A DNA stretch of 23,915 nt from Desulforhopalus sp. (lineage in GTDB: Bacteria; Desulfobacterota; Desulfobulbia; Desulfobulbales; Desulfocapsaceae): NCBI GenBank assembly GCA_023231425.1, contig JALNVI010000043.1, positions 1-23,915 of the forward strand, given 5' to 3'. The position numbers were made by a program, and so were the translations under genes. The notes below the pieces were generated by a model. That model did no database searches. It saw only the letters and a list, made by a program, of their open reading frames with translations, and was not told the DNA's origin. This document shows positions 6,897 to 14,060 of the stretch, one piece after another. The stretch's first letter is position 1. Every line of letters begins with the position of its first letter.

Positions 6897-9368
6897 ATGA
6901 AAAAAAGATCGAACCCCGTAATTTCAATCCGGACTCTGGTATTATCACTTTTCCTCATTGCTTTCTGTCTGACTGCTGGATTGTTGTCAGGCGTGCATTT
7001 TTACTTTGACCGGCAAATCGCAGAAAACACCGCAGAAAAGATCTTCACCGCAACGGCTGAAAAAATCGGCGAACAGCTGGATATCCTCAACAACGAATCC
7101 CGCGACCTCTTGCGCATGCTCGGTCAAATCCAGATATCCCCGACAGCGAAGGGTCAGCTGCTGTCGACACAACGGGCACTACTGATCGGCCTCATAAAAC
7201 AAAACAATAGAGTACACGCTATCCATAGTACCGATTCCGACGGAAATTTCTTCGAAGTGATCAGCTTGAAAAACAGTGAAAAATATCCCGATGCCAACCC
7301 CGACGACCGGTGGGTCACCATCCATATCGAAAAACGTGGCGACAAACGAATAAAGACCACCCAATTCTTTGATAAGAATCTTACACTGCGTGCCTCAGCA
7401 GACGAAGCGACACGCGATGATCCAAACAATCTTCTCTGGTACCGAATGGCATCAGAGGCCTCCGGCATGGTCATAAGCCCGCCTTATCTCTTCGCACACT
7501 TCACCATTCCCGGTGTGACCTTCGCAAAGAAATTCGTCGCAACGAGAACGATCATCGGCATTGATATTTCTCTGGAAGAAATACATACCGTAATAAACCA
7601 GAAACTTCTGCCGCCACGCAGCAATACCTTTATCTTCAACGACAAAGGCGACATCATCACCCATAAGGGCATAGCAAACAAACTCATTTTCGAAGAAAAA
7701 CAGGAACCAGTCTTCCTGACCCCCGGGGAATGGCCCAGGCACGACAAGACGTCAACCACCTCCCGGATCAGCCTCATAAAGCGGCAGCATCAGGAGCTGA
7801 TAAAGCTTGCCAGCGAAAACAATCAGATCGGAACAATCCAGCGCACACACATCGAGGGTAAAGCGTATTTCACCTACGTGCACCTTCTCAAAAAAATGTC
7901 TGGGGAGCATTATTTCATTGGATTCCTTGCCCCTGTAGCGGACAGCATCGCTCCCGATATGAAGAAAATATACATCGCCCTCCTCGCGACTCTGGGGCTG
8001 CTGCTGCTTCTTATACCAGGGGTCTGGATGCTGGCCGGAATGATCATCAATCCGATCAACGCCCTGACAAAAGAAAACGCAAAAATCACTAAAAAACAAT
8101 ATGATGACGTTGGTGAAGTCACAAGTAACATCACGGAGATCATAAATCTTTCCCATTCCATGGTGTCCATGGCCTCTTCCCTCGAGGAATACGCAACGAA
8201 ACAGCGTGACCTGCTGGAGTCCTTCATCAAACTTATTGCCGCAGCCATCGATAAAAAATCCCACTGCACTGGAAGCCATTGCAAACGGGTTCCGGTGCTC
8301 TCGGCAATGATCGCCAGGGCTGCAAGCGATATGCACACCGGCCCCCTCGCAAAATTCGCCTTCACCGGAGAAGACCAGTGGAGGGAATTTCGCATCGCTT
8401 CCTGGCTGCACGACTGCGGCAAGATAATTACGCCGGAATATATTGTGGACAAAGGAACAAAACTAGAAGTGATACACAACCGGATTCACGAAATCCGCAC
8501 CCGATTCGAAGTGCTGCTGCGTGACGCTGAAATTGACTATTGGAAAGCACTGGCACAGGGAACCTCCGATCAGGGCACCTGTCTGCAAACCCTGCAATCC
8601 ACTCAAAAGCAGCTCAGGGATGACTTTGTCTTTGTGGCTCAATGCAATATCGGCAGCGAATTCATGGGACCGGAAAACGTGGCGCGTATCAAGGTTGTCG
8701 CCCGGCGAACCTGGACACGCACTTTGAGTGATCGCCTGGGACTGAGTCATGCCGAATTGAAGCGCTATCCCTCCGCCGCGCCTCAGCTCCCCTGCCGGGA
8801 ACGGCTGCTTGCAGATCGGCCGGAACACATCATTGAGCGTCCATTATCTGAGAAAGCCACCGCCCAGCTCTCCGGATTCACCATGCACATGCCCGAACAG
8901 CTCTACAATCAGGGAGAAATCTACAACCTTTGCATTCCCCATGGAACGCTGACACCGGAGGATCGCTACAAAATCAACGAGCATGTCATTTCTACCATCC
9001 GCATGCTTGAACCCCTGCCCTTCCCCGAAAAACTGGCAAGGATTCCTGAATACGCTGGTGCCCACCATGAAAATCTTATTGGGACAGGCTATCCCCGCGG
9101 ACTGAAAGGGGACCAGATTTCCATACCAGCCCGCATCCTGACTCTCGCTGACGTTTTCGAAGCCCTCACGGCATCGGACCGCCCCTACAAGAAGGCAAAA
9201 AAATTGAGTGAAGCCGTGAAAATCTTAAGTGCTATGGCCCAAAATGGTCATATCGACCCGGATCTCTTCCGACTCTTCCTTTCCAGTGGTCTCTATCTCC
9301 GGTATGCTGAAAAATTTCTGGCACCTGCACAGATTGACGAGGTGGCTGTCGAACACTACCTGCATTAG
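6897..9368 (+). CDS. Membrane HD-GYP domain protein, probable c-di-GMP phosphodiesterase with Cache-type sensor
   Basis: The start at 6897 has GAAGGG at proper spacing and gives 823 residues. Helix 1 is at about 12-34 and helix 2 at about 357-382. The roughly 320 residues between them form a periplasmic Cache-like sensor. A short coiled linker follows, then KKSHCTGSHCKRVP at about 453-466. The HD-GYP domain has HDCGK (H505, D506), HHE at 723-725, GTGYPRGL (G731-Y732-P733), IPARILTLADVFEALT and DRPYKKA. About 160 extra residues sit between HDCGK and the TLTPEDRYKINEH segment, where classical HD-GYP domains have only about 15-20. This longer form appears to be a recurrent subfamily rather than a defect. 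All metal and GYP signature residues visible are intact, so hydrolysis of c-di-GMP is likely but not shown. It opposes the nearby diguanylate cyclase. Confidence 0.92.
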   Translation: MKKRSNPVISIRTLVLSLFLIAFCLTAGLLSGVHFYFDRQIAENTAEKIFTATAEKIGEQLDILNNESRDLLRMLGQIQISPTAKGQLLSTQRALLIGLIKQNNRVHAIHSTDSDGNFFEVISLKNSEKYPDANPDDRWVTIHIEKRGDKRIKTTQFFDKNLTLRASADEATRDDPNNLLWYRMASEASGMVISPPYLFAHFTIPGVTFAKKFVATRTIIGIDISLEEIHTVINQKLLPPRSNTFIFNDKGDIITHKGIANKLIFEEKQEPVFLTPGEWPRHDKTSTTSRISLIKRQHQELIKLASENNQIGTIQRTHIEGKAYFTYVHLLKKMSGEHYFIGFLAPVADSIAPDMKKIYIALLATLGLLLLLIPGVWMLAGMIINPINALTKENAKITKKQYDDVGEVTSNITEIINLSHSMVSMASSLEEYATKQRDLLESFIKLIAAAIDKKSHCTGSHCKRVPVLSAMIARAASDMHTGPLAKFAFTGEDQWREFRIASWLHDCGKIITPEYIVDKGTKLEVIHNRIHEIRTRFEVLLRDAEIDYWKALAQGTSDQGTCLQTLQSTQKQLRDDFVFVAQCNIGSEFMGPENVARIKVVARRTWTRTLSDRLGLSHAELKRYPSAAPQLPCRERLLADRPEHIIERPLSEKATAQLSGFTMHMPEQLYNQGEIYNLCIPHGTLTPEDRYKINEHVISTIRMLEPLPFPEKLARIPEYAGAHHENLIGTGYPRGLKGDQISIPARILTLADVFEALTASDRPYKKAKKLSEAVKILSAMAQNGHIDPDLFRLFLSSGLYLRYAEKFLAPAQIDEVAVEHYLH

Positions 9369-9382
9369 ATCTCATGACATAA

Positions 9383-9430
9383 GGGTCCCTTGAATAATCA
9401 GTCTTTCGTCCATATTATTCGATGTTCCCT
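9383..9430 (+). repeat. Dispersed repeat, short palindromic copy E
   Basis: The segment reads GGGTCCCTTGAATAATCAG, then TCTTTCGTCCAT, then ATTATTCGATGTTCCC. Its left end matches the left ends of copies B and C. Its right end is the reverse complement of the GGGAACATCGAATAAT left end of copy D. The ends can therefore fold on each other (GAATAAT with ATTATTC). It lies between the HD-GYP and SelO genes. Confidence 0.65.
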
Positions 9431-9530
9431 TATTACTTGAATCCAGCGACAACCCTTGTTTGTGCAACTTATGGATAATTTTAAACAAATACTGAAAAGC
9501 CCTCTTTCCCACTCAACACAGAGAGACGCC

Positions 9531-11003
9531 ATGTTCATACCCCACGCCCGCCTCAGCTGCGGATTTGACACCTCCTTCCTGCAGCTGCCGGAGAAATTTT
9601 ATCAACTCTGCTCACCGACTCCGGTGACGGCTCCTGAGTTGCGTCTTTTTAATCACGAACTTGCAGAAGAACTTGAACTCCCCTTCAACTCGGAGGAACC
9701 AGAGCTGACCGCCTGCCTTGCTGGCAATCTTCTCTTCGCCGATTCTCAGCCCCTTGCCATGGCCTACGCCGGTCATCAATTCGGTTCGTTTGTACCACAG
9801 CTCGGGGACGGAAGGGCAATTCTGCTCGGAGAAAAGGTAACTGCGGACGGACGACGGTTTGATCTCCAACTCAAAGGTTCCGGTATAACCAGATTTTCCC
9901 GCAACGGTGATGGCCGGGCAGCTCTGGGGCCGGTGTTGCGCGAATACATCGTCAGTGAGGCAATGCATGCCCTTGGAGTCCCCACCACCCGTTCCCTTGC
10001 AGTCCTGACCAGTGGTGAAAAAGTAGTGCGGAGTGAAGGCGCGCTGCCCGGCGCAATTCTCGTCCGGGTCGCTTCCGGACTGGTACGGACTGGCACCTTT
10101 GAATATTTCTCCGCCCGCAATGATGAGGAAGCCATACGCCAGCTCGCAGAGTATGTCATCGCCCGTCACTACCAGGAATCTGCAGAGAGCGAAAAACCTT
10201 TCCATCACCTCTTTGCAGCCATTGCCTCGGCCGGAGCTCGACTCACAGCACAGTGGATGGCGCTGGGGTTCATCCACGGAGTGTTGAACACCGACAACAT
10301 CGCCGTGAGCGGAGAAACCATCGATTACGGCCCCTGCGCCTTCATGGACAATTACCACCCGAACAGAGTCTTCAGTTCCATTGATTTCTCCGGCCGTTAT
10401 CGCTACTCGGCGCAGGGCTCGGTGATGAAGTGGAACCTCCACCGACTCGGCAGCTGCCTGCTACCGCTTTTCGGCCAGGATGGGGAGGAGTTTATAGAGA
10501 CGGTAACAGGATCGTTTGAGCAGGAATTTCTGCAATTGCTGACGAAGGCGATGCTGTGCAAGATTGGTGTCGAAGCCCCCCACAAGGGTGATTCTTCCCT
10601 GTTGCAGGAACTGCTTGCTCTCATGCAGAAAGAGGAAACGGATTTCACCCTTACGTTCCATCACCTCGCAGAGTGTATTGATGGAGATACCACACCCTTC
10701 TGCACTCTCTTTCATAACAATACCGAACTTCCCTCCTGGTTGAAAAAGTGGCAAACGCGAATAAAAACAGAAGAACCCGCGACGACCAGCCAGCGAATGA
10801 AAGGCGTTAACCCACTTTTTATCCCCCGGAATCACCGCATCGAACAGGCCATACTCGCGGCACAGGAACGTGATGATTTTACCCCTGCCCGCAAACTCCT
10901 GCAGCTACTCCAGACACCATTTACGGAACAACCTGAGTTTGCTGCATTTGCCAAAGCCCCAAAAGTTGAAGAGCGGGTACTTCAAACCTTCTGCGGGACC
11001 TGA
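9531..11003 (+). CDS. selO: Protein adenylyltransferase SelO (YdiU family)
   Basis: The 490-residue protein matches SelO, a pseudokinase-fold enzyme that transfers AMP from an inverted ATP to protein Ser, Thr or Tyr residues, tied in bacteria to oxidative stress. Diagnostic stretches are MAYAGHQFGSFVPQLGDGRA, DLQLKGSGITRFSRNGDGRA (K115), LREYIVSEAMHALGVPTTRS (E138), GFIHGVLNTDN (N253-D255) and the DFG-like IDYGPCAF (D265). The protein ends FCGT. A cysteine third from the end is the position of the selenocysteine or cysteine seen in the family (CUSS/CSS tails). The start at 9531 gives the usual family length. In-frame starts at 9471 (ATG) and 9456 (TTG) would add 20-25 residues without family similarity. 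None of the three has a strong ribosome site. Confidence 0.95.
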   Translation: MFIPHARLSCGFDTSFLQLPEKFYQLCSPTPVTAPELRLFNHELAEELELPFNSEEPELTACLAGNLLFADSQPLAMAYAGHQFGSFVPQLGDGRAILLGEKVTADGRRFDLQLKGSGITRFSRNGDGRAALGPVLREYIVSEAMHALGVPTTRSLAVLTSGEKVVRSEGALPGAILVRVASGLVRTGTFEYFSARNDEEAIRQLAEYVIARHYQESAESEKPFHHLFAAIASAGARLTAQWMALGFIHGVLNTDNIAVSGETIDYGPCAFMDNYHPNRVFSSIDFSGRYRYSAQGSVMKWNLHRLGSCLLPLFGQDGEEFIETVTGSFEQEFLQLLTKAMLCKIGVEAPHKGDSSLLQELLALMQKEETDFTLTFHHLAECIDGDTTPFCTLFHNNTELPSWLKKWQTRIKTEEPATTSQRMKGVNPLFIPRNHRIEQAILAAQERDDFTPARKLLQLLQTPFTEQPEFAAFAKAPKVEERVLQTFCGT

Positions 11004-11060
11004 GCCATGCAAACTGCAAGAGGAACCACGAATGGACACGGATAAACACGAATTATTATA

Positions 11061-11322
11061 CCATTCCTCTTAAATTATGCCCCCGTTTAAGGAGGTCCAA
11101 TCTCGGTTGCATCTGCTCTTCATAATTATGGGAATTGCTACCAGTTTATGCCATGCGTTACAAGTCATTCCACCGTTATTGTTACGTTTATCGTCACCGT
11201 GTAGACAAGGCATGCCTTGTCTCTACATCATCGCCGGAATCACTGTTGTGCCGATTTTTCACCAATGATAATGTATATGCCACCGTTATCACCATTGCGA
11301 TCAATTTTACATTCTGTTTATC
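11061..11322. other. About 260-bp segment interrupting repeat unit 1
   Basis: Compared with unit 2, which reads TTACTCATTCGTAATCG without a break, unit 1 carries about 260 extra bases. They are flanked by CCATTC at 11061-11066 and CCATTC at 11322-11327. This looks like an insertion with a 5-6 bp target duplication, although a precise deletion in unit 2 is possible. No terminal inverted repeats and no transposase were seen. A strong AAGGAGGT at about 11089 precedes a TTG-initiated hydrophobic frame of about 52 codons (11108-11268); without any family match it is not called as a gene. Confidence 0.55.
11201..11226. repeat. Palindrome GACAAGGCATGCCTTGTC
   Basis: A perfect 18-bp palindrome occupies 11204-11221 and extends imperfectly to GTA...TAC. 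It lies inside the 260-bp segment. It recalls short dispersed palindromes found in cyanobacteria and other genomes (recalled only). No T-run follows, so a terminator role is unlikely. Confidence 0.6.
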
Positions 11323-11559
11323 CATTCGTAATCGCCCAAAAAGATGTCCACGCAGTTGCATTATCTGGTCAATACAAAATGTAAATGATATTAAACCACG
11401 GAATATCAGAGAACAAAACGCTCAATCCCGACTTTCAGATGACTCCCAAAGTTGATTAATAATCCTGGGGCACTGTACGGCTTAACTTCGGATACAAACG
11501 TTTTCGTTTAATGTGTTGTCCCTGTTCGTGAAAATTCGTGTCTATTCGTGGTTACAAAT

Positions 11560-11677
11560 TGCAAGAGGAACTACGAATGGACACGGATAAACACGAATTA
11601 TTACTCATTCGTAATCGCCAAAAAAGATGTCTACGCAGTTGCGTTATCTGGTCAATACAAAATGTAAATGGTATTAT
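11560..11677 (+). repeat. Direct repeat unit 2, uninterrupted
   Basis: This copy is contiguous: TGCAAGAGGAACTACGAATG, ACACGAATTATTACTCATTC, GTAATCGCC and on to AATGTAAATGGTATTA. Its left part also forms an inverted repeat with ATTCGTGTCTATTCGTGGTT at 11534-11553, so the junction could form a cruciform or hairpin. It ends just before the cytochrome operon terminator. Between the units (11394-11533) nothing else was recognised. Confidence 0.8.
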
Positions 11678-11688
11678 TCCAGACAAAT

Positions 11689-11728
11689 AAAAAGAGAGGC
11701 TGCCCCTTACGGGACAGCCTCTCTTTTT
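11689..11728 (-). terminator. Intrinsic terminator of the hydroxylamine-oxidoreductase-like operon
   Basis: AAAAGAGAGGCTG pairs with CAGCCTCTCTTTT, and the stem is extended by a GTCCC/GGGGC arm. It lies 23 bases after the stop of the octaheme cytochrome on the minus strand. T-runs exist on both sides, so it could work in both directions. Confidence 0.9.
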
Positions 11729-11750
11729 TTACTGCCTGCGATGTTAACCG

Positions 11751-13070
11751 TCAGTCTTCAATCTTTCCGGTTTCCATGCGCTTGTTGTAGATATTCTGCA
11801 TTTCATACAGATCCTGCATGGTCTCGAACACACCATGCCAGTGTGCATAGTCCGGTCCACCCATCAGAGCGCCCTGACGCATGCGGCGTCCTTCATGATG
11901 CCACATATGATAAAACGTGTTCTGGAAGGTATCAGCCCAGGGATTTTCCTTAAGCAGTCCTTTCTCGGCGAGGGCTTTTTTCATTTTCAAAGCCTCATCG
12001 TAATAGGACTCGTTGTAGAGTTTCACCTGCGGATCAGCCTGCTTGAAGAAACTTTCCGTGTGCAGTGCGGTATGGCAGTTACTGCAGACCTGCTTCATCT
12101 TCTGGCGACCTTCAGGTCCATTCCCAACGAGAGGATCCATCGGATCGGTACCATTGCGAACCTCGGAACGTCCAGCCCACAAGTTCCAGTAGAGACGCTC
12201 AGAGATATTATGGGTGGTACTCAGATCACCGATACCGCTCATATGACAGGTGGCACAGGTAGGAGCACGATAGTCGCCCGGCTGCCATGCACCTGGTGCA
12301 GAGTCATAGTTCCAGGTGGTACCTTCAGCGTTGAAGATATGTCCATGCTTGGAGTTATTGTAGATTTCGATATCTGGATGATCCGGGCCCAGGTGACAGG
12401 ATGCACAGGCTGCGGGCTTGCGGGCTTCAGAGATTTTGAAAGTGTGGCGGGTATGGCAGGTCACACAGTTCCCGATGGCACCATCAGGATACACCGTACC
12501 AACACCATAGGTCGGCCAGGTCTGGAAAGTAGGCCGTTTGTTCTCATCAAGCTTGATGATGGACCCGTGACACTGCATGCAGCCCGTTATATTGGAAGAC
12601 TCGACACATTCCGGGTGGTTCTGACCTTCATGGGTTCTAACGAGACCCTCAAAGAAAGTTTTATACCCGGGATTTTTGGGATCCTGATATTGCAGCGCAC
12701 CTCGAGAGTGGCCACCTTTGCTGGCCTGCTCAACCTCCTGCGCATGGCAGCGGGCACAGGTTTTCGGGGAAACGAGGATACTGACATACATCTCGCTTCC
12801 CTTCACGCCCGGACAATTCTGCGCCGCCATCGGGCTGCCCTTGTCAACGGTATGGCAGTCAATACAGGAAACACCTGCATGGGCATGCCGACTCATTTTC
12901 CAGTCAGCAATAATACCCGGGGTCTTTTCCTGGTGGCACTGCACACATTTCTGCCCTTCGGGAGAAATACCGTGATCCACTTTCAGAGTTTTCACCGCAC
13001 TTTCCACCGTTCCTGCGTATGCAGAGGTGACAAGACCGACAACAAAGAGCAGCGATAAAAGTATTCGCAT
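11751..13070 (-). CDS. haoA: Octaheme cytochrome c, hydroxylamine oxidoreductase (HAO) family
   Basis: The ATG at 13070 follows a perfect AGGAGGAGAAAT ribosome site. The 439 residues begin with a cleavable signal peptide (MRILLSLLFVVGLVTSAYA), placing the protein in the periplasm. Eight CxxCH haem sites occur at 42, 69, 105, 164, 202, 222, 272 and 329, the HAO count. Haem 4 (CMQCH) is the position of the catalytic P460 haem in nitrifier HAO. GPDHPDIEIYNNSKHG after haem 6 resembles the conserved Asp-His pocket segment. There is no C-terminal membrane helix. Pairing with a NrfH-like quinol dehydrogenase is the HaoCA arrangement described for Campylobacterota, where the enzyme is thought to reduce nitrite or hydroxylamine to ammonium rather than oxidise hydroxylamine. 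Direction and substrate are inferred. The crosslinking tyrosine that decides between oxidative and reductive forms was not assigned by eye. Confidence 0.88.
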   Translation of the reverse strand: MRILLSLLFVVGLVTSAYAGTVESAVKTLKVDHGISPEGQKCVQCHQEKTPGIIADWKMSRHAHAGVSCIDCHTVDKGSPMAAQNCPGVKGSEMYVSILVSPKTCARCHAQEVEQASKGGHSRGALQYQDPKNPGYKTFFEGLVRTHEGQNHPECVESSNITGCMQCHGSIIKLDENKRPTFQTWPTYGVGTVYPDGAIGNCVTCHTRHTFKISEARKPAACASCHLGPDHPDIEIYNNSKHGHIFNAEGTTWNYDSAPGAWQPGDYRAPTCATCHMSGIGDLSTTHNISERLYWNLWAGRSEVRNGTDPMDPLVGNGPEGRQKMKQVCSNCHTALHTESFFKQADPQVKLYNESYYDEALKMKKALAEKGLLKENPWADTFQNTFYHMWHHEGRRMRQGALMGGPDYAHWHGVFETMQDLYEMQNIYNKRMETGKIED

Positions 13071-13083
13071 ATTTCTCCTCCTG

Positions 13084-13596
13084 TTACTTCTCATTTTTGA
13101 CCAGATGGTCCTTGATATTTTTGTGCCCGACATGCTCATGGCACCTTACACATGATTTAACGACACCGTTTTTGAAATCTTTGTGAGCCAGATACGCTTT
13201 GGGGATATCGTATTTCATGGCTTCCATATCATGACACTGAAGACAGCCGGAGGTATAGACAAACTCCTCGCGGTTTTTGAGGTTTCCAACGAAGTCAACG
13301 GAATCAACCCAGAAGGCCTCGCCCAGGACATCTTTCATACCGCTCTCGGCCTTCACTATGATGTAGTGAAGAACATTGTCGTGGGGAAGATGGCAGGCAG
13401 TACATTTAGCGCGGAAGCTCACCTTATTATTGCCGCCATGGGTGGCATTACCATAGGCTTCAACCATCCCTTCCATGGAATGGCAGGAGGAGCAGAACTC
13501 CACGCCAGCAGTCCTCTCTATCATCTCTGCGCTGACCAGGGCAATGCCCAGTCCTATGATAATTCCCAGTACTACAACCAGCAGGAAACGAGTCAT
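13084..13596 (-). CDS. haoC: Tetraheme NapC/NrfH-type membrane quinol dehydrogenase
   Basis: The 170-residue protein has an uncleaved N-terminal anchor (FLLVVVLGIIIGLGIALVSA, about 4-23) and four CxxCH sites at 35, 65, 118 and 149. The first is CSSCHSM, the CxxCHxM signature in which the methionine ligates haem 1 in NrfH. Such proteins take electrons from menaquinol and hand them to a periplasmic partner. The partner gene begins 13 bases downstream, so the two form an operon. The start at 13596 has GGAG five bases upstream. The frame stays open upstream to 13737, but that extension runs through dispersed repeat copy D and is not coding. The whole promoter region lies in or beyond that repeat. 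Confidence 0.9.
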   Translation of the reverse strand: MTRFLLVVVLGIIIGLGIALVSAEMIERTAGVEFCSSCHSMEGMVEAYGNATHGGNNKVSFRAKCTACHLPHDNVLHYIIVKAESGMKDVLGEAFWVDSVDFVGNLKNREEFVYTSGCLQCHDMEAMKYDIPKAYLAHKDFKNGVVKSCVRCHEHVGHKNIKDHLVKNEK

Positions 13597-13612
13597 GGGT
13601 GCTCCAGTGTTA

Positions 13613-13755
13613 TGGGAACATCGAATAACCAGTCTTTCGTCCATCTTCTTCGTTACAGTCAAAAATTTATCCTCAAAACAGCAAAGTTCTGCCTGCGGTA
13701 AATTTCTTTCTGAACCTCCAATATGAATGAAAGACAAGGTTTTTCAAGGGGCCCT
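13613..13755 (+). repeat. Dispersed intergenic repeat, copy D
   Basis: It runs from GGGAACATCGAATAACCAGTC to TTTTTCAAGGGGCCC. It shares TCTTTCGTCCATCTTCTTC, GTTACAGTCAAAAATTTATC, CTGCCTGCGGTAAATTTC and ATATGAATGAAAGACAAGG with the other copies. About 50 internal bases (the GACGTCGAGGTAAGCGC block) are missing. It begins only 16 bases upstream of the NrfH-like start codon. Confidence 0.85.
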
Positions 13756-13890
13756 TCTATTGATCTAAAAAGTAAGCCGGAAAGTTAAGACAGCTGCTGC
13801 CTGCAGCTGAAAAGTAAGCCATTATTCTACAGAAACTTTGAAAAATGAATCTCTATTCCAACTCCTTCGTTACAATAAAAACGTTATCAT
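13756..13890. repeat. Degenerate repeat region next to copy D
   Basis: AAAAGTAAGCC occurs twice (near 13769 and 13810), flanking CAGCTG-CTGCCTG-CAGCTG. At 13856-13890 the sequence CAACTCCTTCGTTACAATAA, then AAACGTTATC, is a decayed match to the CTTCTTCGTTACAGTCAAAAATTTATC core of the dispersed repeat. No coding region was seen. Confidence 0.4.
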
Positions 13891-13897
13891 CACAATA

Positions 13898-13937
13898 TCC
13901 AGGCACAGGTTCGGTAAATGTTTTTCCTGTGCCTGGA
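13898..13937 (-). terminator. Strong hairpin, possible terminator
   Basis: A perfect 12-bp stem (TCCAGGCACAGG with CCTGTGCCTGGA) has a 16-nt loop. No immediate T-run follows on either strand; on the minus strand a TTTTT occurs about 13 bases later. It lies 16 bases after the stop of the tiny minus-strand ORF at 13953. Confidence 0.45.
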
Positions 13938-13952
13938 AGTTAATCGAAATCT

Positions 13953-14057
13953 TTACTCATTTGAAGCACAAAGTTTGTTCACCATAGCCTGTTTTCGAAA
14001 AAGATCATAAGCTTTTCCACACCAACACCCCTCTTTCAGACTAACAGAAAAGTTCAT
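13953..14057 (-). CDS. Possible 34-residue small protein
   Basis: An ATG at 14057 opens a 34-codon frame beginning MNFSVSLKEGCWCGKAYD and ending ASNE. It has a CWC motif and balanced charge. No ribosome site is visible and no family was recognised. It is supported only by position: it follows another tiny ORF three bases upstream and is followed by a strong hairpin. It may well be chance. Confidence 0.2.
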   Translation of the reverse strand: MNFSVSLKEGCWCGKAYDLFRKQAMVNKLCASNE

Positions 14058-14060
14058 TTT

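Larger units (their letters stand above)
11015..11393 (+). repeat. Direct repeat unit 1, interrupted
   Basis: The left part (11015-11060) runs TGCAAGAGGAACCACGAATG to CACGAATTATTA. The right part (11323-11393) runs CATTCGTAATCGCC to AATGTAAATGATATTA. Both match unit 2 at 11560-11677, where the two parts are contiguous. The ACGAATGGACACG-ATAAACACGAAT block resembles an intergenic repeat seen in many unrelated bacterial genomes (recalled, not searched). Confidence 0.8.

Noticed and set aside
11077..11268. Hydrophobic plus-strand frame after AAGGAGGT
   Set aside because: The start would be TTG, it spans a palindrome inside a probable inserted segment, and no family was recognised.
11015..11677. 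CRISPR array
   Set aside because: Only two long direct repeats, no regular short repeats or spacers, and no cas genes in the window.
11835..13058. Long plus-strand frame opposite the octaheme cytochrome
   Set aside because: It is the mirror of a high-confidence gene with eight haem motifs, signal peptide and ribosome site on the minus strand.
13597..13737. N-terminal extension of the NrfH-like protein
   Set aside because: The extra codons run through repeat copy D. The ATG at 13596 has a ribosome site and starts the membrane anchor directly.
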